Shown piece after piece: positions 44,326 through 53,907 of a stretch of DNA of 64,000 nucleotides. Within the stretch, counting starts at the first letter, position 1, and every line of letters begins with the position of its first letter. The DNA comes from Alphaproteobacteria bacterium. GTDB taxonomy: Bacteria; Pseudomonadota; Alphaproteobacteria; Rhodobacterales; Rhodobacteraceae. The position numbers and the translations under genes are program-made. The DNA lies in assembly GCA_009908505.1 (NCBI GenBank), contig JAAAPD010000026.1, positions 40,485-104,484 of the forward strand, given 5' to 3'. The notes under the pieces are model-generated. The model was not told the origin of the DNA, did not search any database, and was given only the letters and a program-made list of their open reading frames with translations.

Positions 44326-44982
44326 TCAGGCTAGTTCTTTGAACAACTCGTTCATTTCAGCCTGACTTGCGCGTCTTCTCATGATTTTGAAGCGAGACAG
44401 GTGGGGTAGCCCGATCCAAGTCCCACCTGCAAAACATCCACGTGCCGCAGTGTAGCTTCCCCAACCTGTTGGGTAATTCTCGACGTCACCAACCAAGAGT
44501 AATCTTGAAATTTCACGGTTTGTCGTGGCGCCCATTGACACAACAACGCTTGGTTTGGCTTCACCTAGTATTTCTCCCCATAGATTTCTGCCGAAATTCA
44601 CAGCATCACAAACGCCCTCCAGACTTTCTTCGTTTGGGGATCTAAATGGCACGAGATTTCCTGCCAATACATCCTCAGGCTCCACATTCAGTCTTTCGAA
44701 GAGTGCCATGACTTGATCTTGCAAGGAGCTGCTCGAACCCCAATCTTCCACTTCCTTGCGATAAGCAGATCCTCCTTCCGAAGAGAATTCGCCATGGGTT
44801 GGATCAATTGACCTACCTCCCGGGTTGAAGCCGATAAAGGCAACAGATGCGCCAGACAGGACACGTCGGGGACTGTAGAGTAGGCGTCATCCTAGTGCAG
44901 TTCTCGGATGGCGCCTACGGCGTCTCTCATACGCCTCTTGAATCATACTCTCCAGTTTTTCGGCGATTGCCCCTTCACTCAT
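44326..44982 (-). pseudogene. Uracil-DNA-glycosylase-like gene interrupted by an in-frame TGA
   Basis: A frame begins at an ATG (44982) with AAGGA 8 bases upstream and runs 31 codons (MSEGAIAEKLESMIQEAYER, then RRRRHPRTALG) to a TGA at 44889-44887. It then continues in the same frame for 186 codons to a normal stop. After the TGA it reads RLLYSPRRVLSG, ASVAFIGFNPGG, NLVPFRSPNEESLEG, PSVVVSMGATTNREI and IGLPHLSRFKIMRR. GFNPGG and the PHLSRF block resemble the two active-site motifs of MUG/TDG-like uracil-DNA glycosylases; the family call is tentative. No good start exists after the TGA before GTG 44751. G+C is clearly below that of hemC and the FAD oxidase. Confidence 0.65.
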
Positions 44983-45186
44983 TTCGCGTTCCTTGCTCTT
45001 GACGAGCTAGGTCTGTCCATTCCATGGAAGATGGTCGCGGCGCTTTGCGCGAAAGTCCTCCCTATATGCCCAAAAGAAAAATCTCTGGGCCAAGCCAAAA
45101 ATCTGGAAGCCCCTTTATCCGCATTCGCCAATTCGTCGCCCACCTCTAATCATGACGCAAAGCCTGGAACCACACCGTCACCAAAA
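44983..45186. other. Lower-G+C spacer without recognisable gene
   Basis: About 200 bases lie between the interrupted glycosylase-like gene and the FAD oxidase. On the minus strand a 16-codon frame (MEWTDLARQEQGTRNE) ends overlapping the ATG at 44982, but it has no support. No repeat, integrase or RNA was recognised. Confidence 0.45.
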
Positions 45187-46596
45187 TCAATCCGGGATCG
45201 TCTTACCCGGGTTCAGGATCCCCTGCGGGTCCAGCGCGTGCTTGATGCGGCGCATCATGTCCAGCGCCACGGGGTTCTTGCGCCGCCGCATCGTGGCCAG
45301 CTTGGATTGGCCCACGCCGTGTTCGGCGGAAAACGACCCGCCCAGCTCCGCGACAACGTCCTCGACGATCGCGATGATGGCGTCCTTGTGCGCCGGCGAC
45401 GCTGCGGACACGTAACAGCCGTAATGCACGTTGCCGTCGCCCAGATGGGCGATGTAGAACGGCTCGGCCTCGGGGTCAGTCGCGGCGATGCGGGCATTGG
45501 CCCGGTCCAGGAAGGCCTCGACCTGGTCCAGCGGCACGGCCACGTCGGTGTCGATATAGGGTTTGCGCCAGAAGGTGATCTCGGCCGCTGCTTCGCGGCG
45601 CGCCCACATCTCGCGCCGCTGCGACTCGTTCTGGGCAATCACCGCGTCCAGAAGCGTGCCCGCCTCCAGCATCGCGCCCAATTCCCGTTCCAGCAGCGCC
45701 GAGATGGGCGGCTTGCCATCGGGTCCGGGGTCGGAATCACGGTCCGAGGTCGCGCCGAGTTCCACCAGAATGTTCACATCATGCATCTCGTCAAAGGGCG
45801 GGCGGGCGCCTTCGACCCTGTCCAGGTGGGTCTGAATGTAGTTGCGCGGCATGTATTCGAAGGCCTCGACCGCACCACCGGTCGCGTCCTGCAAGCGGTT
45901 GAGCAGGTCCAGCGCGGCGCCGAATGCGGGCACGGCCAGCATCGCCGTCGCGTAGGCGCGCGGCTTGGGAAAGAGCTTCATGACGGCGGCGGTGATCACG
46001 CCCAGTTGGCCCTCGGCCCCGATCAGAAGGTCGCGCAGGTCCAGGCCGGAATTGTCCTTGTGTACCGCGCTCATCAGGTTGACGACACGGCCATCAGCCA
46101 GCACCGCCTCGATGCCCAGGCACAAGTCGCGGGTATTGCCATAGCGCAGCACGTTGGACCCGCCGGCATTGGTGGACAGCACCCCGCCGATCATGGCCGA
46201 GCCGCGCGCCCCGAAGGTCAAAGGAAAAATCAGCTCGTGGTCCTCGGCGGCCTCGTGCAGCGCGGACAGGATCACGCCGGCCTCGACGACTGCGGTGCGG
46301 GCCCGGGGGTTCACCTCGCGGATGGCATTCATCCGATCGAGTGACAGCAGAACCCCGCCGGGCGCATGGGTGCCGCCGACGAGGCCTGTATTGCCCGAAA
46401 CGGGGATCACCGACAGCCGCAGTTCCGACGCCTTGCGCAGGATCGCCGAGACTTGCGCCGTATCCGCCGGACGCAGCACGACACCCGGTGCGCCGGTATA
46501 GGCGCCGGTCCAGTCCTGGGCCCATTTGGCCGTGTCCTCGCCGATCATGGCGTACTCGGTTCCGACGATTTCGGCGAACGCCTTCAGCGATGTCAT
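45187..46596 (-). CDS. FAD-binding oxidase, D-2-hydroxyacid dehydrogenase type
   Basis: A 469-residue flavoprotein of the GlcD/D-lactate/D-2-hydroxyglutarate dehydrogenase family. The PCMH-type FAD domain has VIPVSGNTGLVGGTHAPGGV, GSAMIGGVLSTNAGGSNVLR and DLLIGAEGQLGVITAAVMKL. The C-terminal FAD-oxidase domain has PFYIAHLGDGNVHYGCYVSA and the final SFSAEHGVGQSKLATMRRRK and LDPQGILNPGKTIPD. It oxidises a D-2-hydroxyacid, passing electrons to quinone or ETF; the exact substrate is not clear. The ATG at 46596 gives MTSLKAFAEIVG. Confidence 0.9.
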   Translation of the reverse strand: MTSLKAFAEIVGTEYAMIGEDTAKWAQDWTGAYTGAPGVVLRPADTAQVSAILRKASELRLSVIPVSGNTGLVGGTHAPGGVLLSLDRMNAIREVNPRARTAVVEAGVILSALHEAAEDHELIFPLTFGARGSAMIGGVLSTNAGGSNVLRYGNTRDLCLGIEAVLADGRVVNLMSAVHKDNSGLDLRDLLIGAEGQLGVITAAVMKLFPKPRAYATAMLAVPAFGAALDLLNRLQDATGGAVEAFEYMPRNYIQTHLDRVEGARPPFDEMHDVNILVELGATSDRDSDPGPDGKPPISALLERELGAMLEAGTLLDAVIAQNESQRREMWARREAAAEITFWRKPYIDTDVAVPLDQVEAFLDRANARIAATDPEAEPFYIAHLGDGNVHYGCYVSAASPAHKDAIIAIVEDVVAELGGSFSAEHGVGQSKLATMRRRKNPVALDMMRRIKHALDPQGILNPGKTIPD

Positions 46597-46660
46597 GGCA
46601 ATCGATCCCCCTTCGACCGCACAGTGCCGCAAAGCAGACCGGGTTGGAACGGGAAAGTGA

Positions 46661-46737
46661 TGGTAGCGTGGGGCGGACTTGAACCGCCGACCCCAGCATT
46701 ATGAGTGCTGTGCTCTAACCAGCTGAGCTACCACGCC
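46661..46737 (-). tRNA. tRNA-Met (CAT), elongator type
   Basis: The minus strand folds as a full cloverleaf. The acceptor GGCGTGG pairs with CCACGCT, and the D arm is GCTCAGCTGGTTAGAGC. The anticodon loop CTCATAA has anticodon CAT, the T arm is GGCGGTTCAAGTCCGCC, and the 3' CCA is encoded (46663-46661). The paired first acceptor position and the absence of the GGG/CCC anticodon stem point to elongator rather than initiator. tRNA-Ile2 with a modified CAT is less likely. Confidence 0.93.
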
Positions 46738-46892
46738 TCATCACCGGCGTTCGCATACTCGCGGGCTGCGGGCCTGTCAAACCAATTCTTGGCCCCCATG
46801 GCGGAGTTTGGAGGTTTTCGGACAGCCCGCGCAGGGCCTTGCCCAACCGCGCATTTGGGTCAAAGGTGGCGCCGCGCGAAGGAGGCATGGCA

Positions 46893-49800
46893 ATGGCGGA
46901 CACCGCTTGGGAATTCTGGATCGACCGGGGCGGCACGTTCACCGATATCGTCGCGCGCAGACCCGATGGCGGGCTGGTCACGCACAAGCTGCTTTCGGAA
47001 AATCCCGAACGCTATCGCGATGCAGCGGTGCAGGGCATTCGCGAGCTGATGGGTACCGGCACCCCCGAAACCGGTGCGATCCGGTCGGTTAAGATGGGCA
47101 CTACGGTGGCCACCAACGCGCTTTTGGAACGAAAGGGCGAACGCACCTTCCTGTTGATGACGCAGGGCTTTGGCGACCTTCTGCGGATCGGCTACCAGGC
47201 CCGGCCACGGCTGTTTGACCTGCATGTGAAACGGCCCGAGCTGCTCTATGAACAGGTGGCCGAGGTCGACGAGAGGCTGGATGCCGAGGGCGCGGTCCTG
47301 ACCCCGCTTGACGAGGACGCCGTTAGCGCGACCCTGGCCCGGGCCCGCGTGGCTGGCTTCGACGCGGTCGCCATCGCGTTTCTGCATGCCTATCTCAACC
47401 CCGCGCATGAACGCCGCGCGGCGGAGATCGCGCGCGGGATGGGCTTTGGGCAGATCAGCACCTCGCACCAGGTCTCGGGCCTGGCCAAGCTGGTCGGGCG
47501 CGGGGATACCACCGTGGTCGATGCCTACCTGTCTCCGATCCTGCGCCGCTACGTGTCCCAAGTGGCCGACGCGCTGGATGTCGGGCGCGTCACGGGGCAG
47601 TTGTTGTTCATGCAGTCCAGTGGCGGATTGACCGACGCGATGCGGTTCCAGGGCAAGGATGCGATCCTGTCCGGCCCGGCGGGCGGGATCGTCGGCATGG
47701 TCAAGACCGGCGAGGCGGCGGGCCATGACCGGTTGATCGGCTTCGACATGGGCGGCACCAGCACCGATGTCAGCCACTACGCCGGCGCCTATGAACGCAG
47801 CTTCGAGACCGAGGTGGCCGGGGTGCGCATGCGGGCCCCGATGATGGATATTCACACCGTGGCGGCCGGGGGCGGGTCGATCTGCAAATTCGCCGATGGC
47901 CGGTTCCAGGTCGGTCCCGAAAGCGCGGGCGCCGATCCCGGCCCGGCCTGCTATCGGCGCGGCGGGCCGCTGACCGTGACCGATTGCAACGTAATGCTCG
48001 GAAAACTCACGCCCGATCACTTCCCCCATGTGTTCGGGCCAGAGGGTGACCAGCCGCTGGATGCACAAATCGTGCGCCAGAAATTCGAAGCGCTGTCCGA
48101 GCAGGTCGCCGAGGCCACCCGAGAGGCCCCGCGCCCGCCCGAGGACATGGCCGAGGGGTTCCTGCGGATCGCCGTCGACAACATGGCGGGCGCGATCAAG
48201 AAGATCAGTGTGCAGCGCGGCCATGACGTGACGGGCTATACCCTGCAATGTTTCGGCGGGGCGGGTGGACAGCATGCCTGTCTCGTGGCCGATGCGCTGG
48301 GCATGGGTCGGGTGCTGATCCATCCCTTTGCCGGGGTGCTTTCGGCCTTTGGCATGGGCCTGGCCGAGCTGCGCGAGATGGTCGAGGAACAGCATGATGC
48401 CCCCCTGTCCGACCATGCCGGGGCCGCCGCGCGGATCGACGCGCTGTCGCGGCAGGCCGAGGGCGCGCTGACGACGCAAGGTGTCACCGGCCCGATCGAG
48501 ACACGTGCCCAGGCCCATTTGCGCTATGACGGCTCGCACCAGCCGCTTCCCGTCGATTTCGGCCCGTCCGAGCGGATGCAGGCGGCGTTCGAGGCCGCCC
48601 ATGCGGCGCGCTTCGGCTTCACCAGCCCGGACCGGGCGATCCTGTTCGAAATGCTCAGCGTCGAGGCGATCGGCGGCGCGGGCGAGATGCCCGGGCGTAT
48701 CGGCACCAAGGTCGATGGCCCGGCCGGGCCCCTGGCCACGGTGCCGGTCCATACCGGCGGCGCGAGCCATAATGCGCCGATCTACCAGCGCGAGGATCTT
48801 GCCGGGGGGCAGGTCATCACCGGCCCGGCGATCATCCTGGAACCCACCGGGACCAACATGGTCGAACCGGGCTGGTCGGCGCAGGTCGATGACTTGGGCA
48901 ACCTGCTGCTGTCCCGCGACGCGACTGCCGACCGGGGGCTGGCGGCGGGCACCGAGGCCGACCCGGTGGTACTGGAGGTCATGTCCAACCTGTTCATGAA
49001 CGTGGCCGAACAGATGGGAGCGACCCTGGCCAACACCTCCTGGTCGGTGAACATCAAGGAACGCTATGATTTTTCCTGCGCGATATTCGACGCGGCCGGC
49101 GACCTGGTGGCGAATGCACCGCATGTGCCGGTGCACCTGGGGTCGATGTCGGACAGCATCAAGACGGTGATGCGGCTGAATCCGGACGTGGCCGAGGGCG
49201 ATGCCTTCATGCTCAATTCGCCCTACAATGGCGGCACGCACCTGCCGGATGTCACGGTGGTCACTCCGGTCTTCGTGGACGGCAAGCCGGCCTTCTGGTT
49301 GGGCAGTCGCGGGCACCATGCCGATATCGGCGGGCGCACCCCCGGATCGGCCCCGCCCGACAGCAGCCATATAGACGAAGAGGGCGTGCTGATCGACAAC
49401 GTCAAGCTGGTCAGCCGCGGCCGGTTCCTCGAAGACGAGGCGCGCGCGGTGCTGGTCTCGGGCCGGTATCCCTGCCGCACCCCGGACCAGAACATCGCCG
49501 ACCTCAAGGCGCAGGTGGCGGCCAATGCCACGGGCCGGCGCGAATTGCTGCGGGTCTGCACCGAACAGGGCGCCGATGTGGTCACCGCCTATATGGACCA
49601 CGTCCAGCGCAACGCCGAGGAAAGCGTCCGCCGCGTCATCGACCGGCTGCGCGACGGGCGGTTCAGCTACCCGATGGACAATGGCCAGACGATCGAGGTT
49701 TCGGTCAGCGTGGATCGGGACGCGCGCAGGGCCGTGGTGGATTTCAACGGCACCAGCGCCCAGCATGCGGGTAATTACAACGCGCCCTTCGCCGTCTGCC

Positions 49801-50477
49801 GGGCGGTGGTCCTTTATGTTTTCCGCACGCTTGTCGGGTCGGACATCCCGCTGAACGAGGGGTGCCTCAAACCGCTCCATATCATCGCGCCCGAGGGCTG
49901 CATGCTCAACCCGCGCTACCCGGCGGCGGTGATCGCGGGCAATACCGAAGTGTCCCAGGCGGCCTGCAACGCGCTCTATGGCGCGCTGGGCGTGATCGCC
50001 GGATCGCAGGCGACGATGAACAATTTCGTCTGGGGCAATGACGACTTCCAGAATTACGAGACCATCGCCGGTGGCACCGGGGCCGGGCCGGGTTTCGATG
50101 GCTGCGACGCGGTGCAAAGCCACATGACCAACACCCGCATGACCGACCCCGAGATCCTGGAAAAACGCTTTCCCGTTCAACTGGAGGATTTCGCGATCCG
50201 CGCGGGGTCGGGCGGCGCGGGCCAGTATCGCGGCGGGCATGGTGTCTTCCGGCGCATGCGCTTCCTGGCGGATGTGACCGTAACGACGCTGTGTTCGCAT
50301 CGCCGCATTCCACCTTTCGGGGCCAATGGCGGGCAGCCGGGGCAGACCGGGCACAACTGGGCCGAAATGCCCGACGGCACCCGCGTCGACCTTCAGGGTG
50401 ATGACGAGATCGACCTGAAGGCCGGATCGGCCTTTATCATTGAAACGCCGGGCGGCGGCGGCTGGGGCGCTAGCTGA
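46893..50477 (+). CDS. ATP-dependent 5-oxoprolinase, fused HyuA-HyuB subunits
   Basis: A 1194-residue fusion. The HyuA part (about residues 1-690) starts [20 protein letters not shown] and has [38 protein letters not shown] and [20 protein letters not shown]. The HyuB part holds [56 protein letters not shown] and [20 protein letters not shown]. It hydrolyses 5-oxoproline to glutamate with ATP; a hydantoinase role is the alternative, but the fused form is typical of 5-oxoprolinase. The ATG at 46893 is 7 bases after AGGAGG. The 3' end overlaps the convergent mutarotase by 8 bases. Confidence 0.92.
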   Translation: MADTAWEFWIDRGGTFTDIVARRPDGGLVTHKLLSENPERYRDAAVQGIRELMGTGTPETGAIRSVKMGTTVATNALLERKGERTFLLMTQGFGDLLRIGYQARPRLFDLHVKRPELLYEQVAEVDERLDAEGAVLTPLDEDAVSATLARARVAGFDAVAIAFLHAYLNPAHERRAAEIARGMGFGQISTSHQVSGLAKLVGRGDTTVVDAYLSPILRRYVSQVADALDVGRVTGQLLFMQSSGGLTDAMRFQGKDAILSGPAGGIVGMVKTGEAAGHDRLIGFDMGGTSTDVSHYAGAYERSFETEVAGVRMRAPMMDIHTVAAGGGSICKFADGRFQVGPESAGADPGPACYRRGGPLTVTDCNVMLGKLTPDHFPHVFGPEGDQPLDAQIVRQKFEALSEQVAEATREAPRPPEDMAEGFLRIAVDNMAGAIKKISVQRGHDVTGYTLQCFGGAGGQHACLVADALGMGRVLIHPFAGVLSAFGMGLAELREMVEEQHDAPLSDHAGAAARIDALSRQAEGALTTQGVTGPIETRAQAHLRYDGSHQPLPVDFGPSERMQAAFEAAHAARFGFTSPDRAILFEMLSVEAIGGAGEMPGRIGTKVDGPAGPLATVPVHTGGASHNAPIYQREDLAGGQVITGPAIILEPTGTNMVEPGWSAQVDDLGNLLLSRDATADRGLAAGTEADPVVLEVMSNLFMNVAEQMGATLANTSWSVNIKERYDFSCAIFDAAGDLVANAPHVPVHLGSMSDSIKTVMRLNPDVAEGDAFMLNSPYNGGTHLPDVTVVTPVFVDGKPAFWLGSRGHHADIGGRTPGSAPPDSSHIDEEGVLIDNVKLVSRGRFLEDEARAVLVSGRYPCRTPDQNIADLKAQVAANATGRRELLRVCTEQGADVVTAYMDHVQRNAEESVRRVIDRLRDGRFSYPMDNGQTIEVSVSVDRDARRAVVDFNGTSAQHAGNYNAPFAVCRAVVLYVFRTLVGSDIPLNEGCLKPLHIIAPEGCMLNPRYPAAVIAGNTEVSQAACNALYGALGVIAGSQATMNNFVWGNDDFQNYETIAGGTGAGPGFDGCDAVQSHMTNTRMTDPEILEKRFPVQLEDFAIRAGSGGAGQYRGGHGVFRRMRFLADVTVTTLCSHRRIPPFGANGGQPGQTGHNWAEMPDGTRVDLQGDDEIDLKAGSAFIIETPGGGGWGAS

Positions 50478-51426
50478 AGCGCCACTCCGTCACCTGCGTG
50501 CAGGTCTCGCCCGGTCCCAGGGTGATGTCGGGGAACCCGGGGCAGTTGGGGGCATCGGGCCAGGCCTGTGCCTCGATCGCCAGCCCGTGATACAGCGGGT
50601 CCATGTTGCGATGGTCGAAGACCTGCACGCCCGGCTCGGTCGTGGCCATGACCATCTGTCGCCCGGATTGCCCTTTCAGCCACAGCACATCGCGCAGCGT
50701 GGTCCGGGCGCGGGACAGGCAGAAATTGTGGTCGATCTCGGGTTGACCGGGCGCAAAGGGCTTGCCGTCCCGAAAATCGAAATCGCCACCTGCAACGGGG
50801 CGGATCACGCCCGTGGGCAGTGTGTCCTTGTCCGCGGGCAAGTAGTGATCGGCCGTGATGCGCAGCTCATGCCCCGCCACGCAGTCGCTGCCATCAAGGT
50901 TCCAATAGCCGTGATGGGCGACGTTGATCAGCGTTTCGGTATCGGTCCGAGATGTCACGGTCAGGCGCAAGGTGCCCGGCCCGGTTATCTCGTATCGGGC
51001 CGTGATCCTGCGGTTTCCGGGCATGCCGCCCTCGCCATCCGGCAAATCGACCGATAAAATAACGCTTTCAGGCACATCTTCGTCAATATGCCATATTTTT
51101 TTATGCAGGCCGGTCGATCCGCCATGCAGCAGCGTCTTGCCGTTTTCGTTCTTTTCGAAGCGATGGGTCTTGTCGCCGATCCGCGCCGTGGCATCCCGCA
51201 GACGGTTGGCGACCGGCCCCACCAACGCGCCGAAATAGGCATAGGCGCCGTCGTAGTCGGCCACGGTGTCCCGGCCCAGTGTCATGCTGTGCGCGGTTCC
51301 GTCCATTCGTAGACCCTGAAGGATACCGCCTAGTGTCAATACGGTTGCCGAGAGGCCATGTGCCGACAGGTCGATCGCGTGAACCTTCTCACCTCTCTGG
51401 GTCATGCCGAATTCGCGCATCTCCAC
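50470..51426 (-). CDS. Aldose 1-epimerase (galactose mutarotase)
   Basis: A 318-residue mutarotase interconverting alpha and beta anomers. It has [69 protein letters not shown] (catalytic His) and [20 protein letters not shown] (catalytic Glu), ending TEWRFS. No signal peptide is seen. The start at 51426 is 3 bases after the SMP-30 lactonase stop, so they form an operon for sugar oxidation. Confidence 0.91.
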   Translation of the reverse strand: MEMREFGMTQRGEKVHAIDLSAHGLSATVLTLGGILQGLRMDGTAHSMTLGRDTVADYDGAYAYFGALVGPVANRLRDATARIGDKTHRFEKNENGKTLLHGGSTGLHKKIWHIDEDVPESVILSVDLPDGEGGMPGNRRITARYEITGPGTLRLTVTSRTDTETLINVAHHGYWNLDGSDCVAGHELRITADHYLPADKDTLPTGVIRPVAGGDFDFRDGKPFAPGQPEIDHNFCLSRARTTLRDVLWLKGQSGRQMVMATTEPGVQVFDHRNMDPLYHGLAIEAQAWPDAPNCPGFPDITLGPGETCTQVTEWRFS

Positions 51427-51429
51427 CTC

Positions 51430-52260
51430 TTACAGGATGATCTGGTGTTCTTCCTGCCCGCGCATGTCGACGTGTACGGAGAACGTCTTGCCGTGGTCGG
51501 GGTCGTCTTCGGACAGCCCGTCAGCCGCCGATGTGCAGAACAGCGTGCGCAGCTCCGGCCCGCCGAAGGCCGGGCAGGTCGTTTGCGTGGCGGGCAGATC
51601 GACCGCCTGCCGGAAAGTGCCGTCCGCGCCATAGCAGGCCACCCGCCCGGCGCCCCATTGGGCATTCCAGAAATTCCCGGCGGCATCCACCACTGCGCCA
51701 TCCGGGCTCAGCCCTTCGGCGGTCAGGTCCAGCCAAAGTTCGGGGTCGCCCTCGGGCCAGCCATCCTTGGCCGACAGGCGTTGGCGCATGATCCTGCGCG
51801 TCGGCGTGTCGGCGAAATAGGCATGGCCGCCATCCGGGCTGAAACAGATGGCGTTGGAAATGGTGATCTCGGCGAAAAGCTGGCGTAACTCACCCTTGTA
51901 GTAACGATAGATCGCGCCGGCGCCGGGTTCGGCATTGATCCCCATCGTGCCGATCCAGAACCCACCGAACGGGTCGGCGCGCCCGTCATTGGACCGGGTC
52001 ACCGGGTTTTCTGCCTCCAACGCGACAAGATCATCCCGCGTCCCGGTGTCCAGATCGAAAATGAAAAGGCCCTTTGCATCGGCCACCAAGAGGCGGTCGG
52101 TATCGACCCAACCCGCCGCCGACACGTAGTCGCCGAACTGCCAATGCTGTCCTTTTCGGTACAGCCGCTTGCCCAGAATGTCGAACCAGAAGAGATCCTC
52201 CCGCCTGGGGTGCCAAAGCGGGCCTTCGCCCAGGATGCATCGAGTGTCGTCGTGGATCAT
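51430..52260 (-). CDS. SMP-30/gluconolactonase family protein
   Basis: A 276-residue beta-propeller lactonase. Metal-site blocks are CILGEGPLWHPRREDLFWFD (Glu), NPVTRSNDGRADPFGGFWIG (Asn), ITISNAICFSPDGGHAYFAD (Asn), and GLSPDGAVVDAAGNFWNAQW (Asp). It hydrolyses sugar acid lactones. Together with the mutarotase it suggests oxidative catabolism of an aldose such as galactose or arabinose, although the dehydrogenase is not nearby. The ATG at 52260 is chosen because it begins the first propeller strand; it lies 31 bases after soeC. Confidence 0.9.
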   Translation of the reverse strand: MIHDDTRCILGEGPLWHPRREDLFWFDILGKRLYRKGQHWQFGDYVSAAGWVDTDRLLVADAKGLFIFDLDTGTRDDLVALEAENPVTRSNDGRADPFGGFWIGTMGINAEPGAGAIYRYYKGELRQLFAEITISNAICFSPDGGHAYFADTPTRRIMRQRLSAKDGWPEGDPELWLDLTAEGLSPDGAVVDAAGNFWNAQWGAGRVACYGADGTFRQAVDLPATQTTCPAFGGPELRTLFCTSAADGLSEDDPDHGKTFSVHVDMRGQEEHQIIL

Positions 52261-52291
52261 GGGGCCTTGCCTGGTTGGGTTTGCGCTAACG

Positions 52292-53164
52292 CTAACGCTT
52301 TCCGTAATAAAGGCCAACCACGTGTTCCGCTTCGGCGAAGAACAACCACCGCGAGGCGAAAACGCCGACCAGGTGCAGCAGCACCGCGACGGCGGCCAGG
52401 ACATGCCCGGCGCCGGCCAGCAGGATCAGGACCGGCAGCACGAAACCGGACAAAAGCGCGATCACCCGCAGGGTAACGCTATGCTTGCGGCCCACAACGT
52501 GCACGAATTCCCGCAGCAGGTAGTTGGTGCCGGTATGGGGCGGCTCGAAGCTGCGCACCGTGCCGCGATCGCCCAACCCCGTGGCACTGGCCAGTGTCGT
52601 GCCCGAGCCGGCCAATGCCCTGTCCCCCATCACCCAATGGGCCACCAGGGCCAAACCGGCAAAGGGCAACAGCCAGCTGGCCAGCGTGACCTGCCCTGCC
52701 AGAAGCGCCCCACCCCCCAGGCTGAAGGACAGGAACATCCCCGGCGTGGTTGCATTGTGCCAGCGCGGCACCGTGCGCATCTGCGTGTAGATCATCGCGG
52801 TGGTCACGACCGTTGCCAGGCTGAGCGCCGCGCCCAGATACCCCAGAACCGCCCAGCGACTGGCGAAAAACACCAGCCCCGCGCCGTAGAGCGCCATCGT
52901 GACAAGGGCCAGGACCGAGGCCCAGGCCTCGCGGCTCAGCCAGCTCGTGCGCCATTGTGTAAAGGCCTTGAGCGCTCGTTCAGGGTGGCCAAGATGAAAG
53001 GCCGAGGCCATGAGCCCGCCCACCGCCAACAGGTAGGCGATGGTGAAAAAGGCGAAGGCGACCCAGCCGGTCGGGGCCAGAACGCCCAGCCCCATCCAGA
53101 ACAGCAGGCCGAAGCCCAGTCCCGACAGCGAGGTGAAGATGATGACAGAGGGCGCGGGATGCAT
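52292..53164 (-). CDS. soeC: Sulfite dehydrogenase membrane subunit SoeC (DmsC/NrfD-like anchor)
   Basis: A 290-residue integral membrane protein of the DmsC type with about eight hydrophobic helices, starting HPAPSVIIFTSLSGLGFGLL. HLGHPERALKAFTQWRTSWL is the typical DmsC block for quinone-side interaction. HAT-type anchors of this family pass electrons to the quinone pool. It is the third gene of the soeABC unit and overlaps soeB by one base. The name rests on neighbourhood with taurine sulfonate genes; DMSO reductase is the formal alternative. Confidence 0.85.
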   Translation of the reverse strand: MHPAPSVIIFTSLSGLGFGLLFWMGLGVLAPTGWVAFAFFTIAYLLAVGGLMASAFHLGHPERALKAFTQWRTSWLSREAWASVLALVTMALYGAGLVFFASRWAVLGYLGAALSLATVVTTAMIYTQMRTVPRWHNATTPGMFLSFSLGGGALLAGQVTLASWLLPFAGLALVAHWVMGDRALAGSGTTLASATGLGDRGTVRSFEPPHTGTNYLLREFVHVVGRKHSVTLRVIALLSGFVLPVLILLAGAGHVLAAVAVLLHLVGVFASRWLFFAEAEHVVGLYYGKR

Positions 53165-53907
53165 CAGGCGCCTCCGACCTTGGAGAGCGTCTTGTCAAGC
53201 CAGCCCAGGAAGCCCTTGCTGTCCTCTGCGACGGGTTCGAGCAAGGGCGCGAGCACGTCGATATCGCGGTCGCGGGGCGGCAGGTACTTGTTGACCGGCT
53301 TGGTGCCCTGTTCCGGCATCAGGTCCATGCCGCCGCGTTCGGCGGTCAGCTTGCTGACATCGGACTCGGGGTCCGCGAAATCACCGAAATGCCGCGCGCC
53401 CGCGGGGCAGGTGCGCACGCAGGCCGGTTCGCGGTCTTCTTCCGGCAGGTTTTCGTTGTAGATGCGATCGACGCACAGGGTGCACTTCTTCATCACCCCC
53501 GCCGTCGGGTCCATTTCCCGCGCGCCATAGGGACAGGCCCAGGCGCACAGGCCACAACCGATGCAATCGCTTTCATTGACCAGGACGATCCCGTCCTCGA
53601 CCCGCTTGTAGCTGGCCCCGGTGGGGCAGACGGTGACGCAGGGGGCGTCTTCGCAATGCAGGCAGGACTTGGGGAAATGCACCAGTTGGGCGGGTCCGGA
53701 TTCGGGCTGCACCTCGTAGCTGTGGACCCGGTTGAGGAACGTGCCCGACGGATCGGCGCCGTAGGCATCCGTATCGGCCAGCGGGGCGCCGTAGTTTTCC
53801 GTGTTCCAGCCCTTGCAGGAAATCACGCAGGCATGGCAGCCCACACAGGTGTCCAGGTCGATGACAAGGCCGAGCTTTCGGTCGGTTTTTTCGGGCAGCG
53901 AGGTCAT
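53164..53907 (-). CDS. soeB: Sulfite dehydrogenase iron-sulfur subunit SoeB
   Basis: A 247-residue ferredoxin-like subunit with four cysteine groups for [4Fe-4S] clusters: DLDTCVGCHACVISCKGWN, SCLHCEDAPCVTVCPTGASY, DCIGCGLCAWACPYGARE, and CTLCVDR with CVRTCPAGARHFGD. No signal is present, consistent with cytoplasmic placement. It overlaps soeA by 4 bases and soeC by 1, so the three are co-translated. It transfers electrons from the molybdenum subunit to SoeC. Confidence 0.9.
   Translation of the reverse strand: MTSLPEKTDRKLGLVIDLDTCVGCHACVISCKGWNTENYGAPLADTDAYGADPSGTFLNRVHSYEVQPESGPAQLVHFPKSCLHCEDAPCVTVCPTGASYKRVEDGIVLVNESDCIGCGLCAWACPYGAREMDPTAGVMKKCTLCVDRIYNENLPEEDREPACVRTCPAGARHFGDFADPESDVSKLTAERGGMDLMPEQGTKPVNKYLPPRDRDIDVLAPLLEPVAEDSKGFLGWLDKTLSKVGGA

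Noticed and set aside
44887..44889. TGA in the glycosylase-like gene as a selenocysteine codon
   Set aside because: The position corresponds to a basic, non-catalytic N-terminal segment, and no obvious SECIS-like hairpin was seen just downstream.
44908..46344. A plus-strand frame of 478 codons across the spacer and the FAD oxidase
   Set aside because: Most of it is antisense to the clear FAD oxidase, and its first part crosses the AT-rich spacer without a ribosome site or family features.
46860..50354. An 1164-codon open frame antisense to the 5-oxoprolinase
   Set aside because: It is the usual shadow frame opposite a long GC-rich gene, rich in His, Arg and Gly with no domain.
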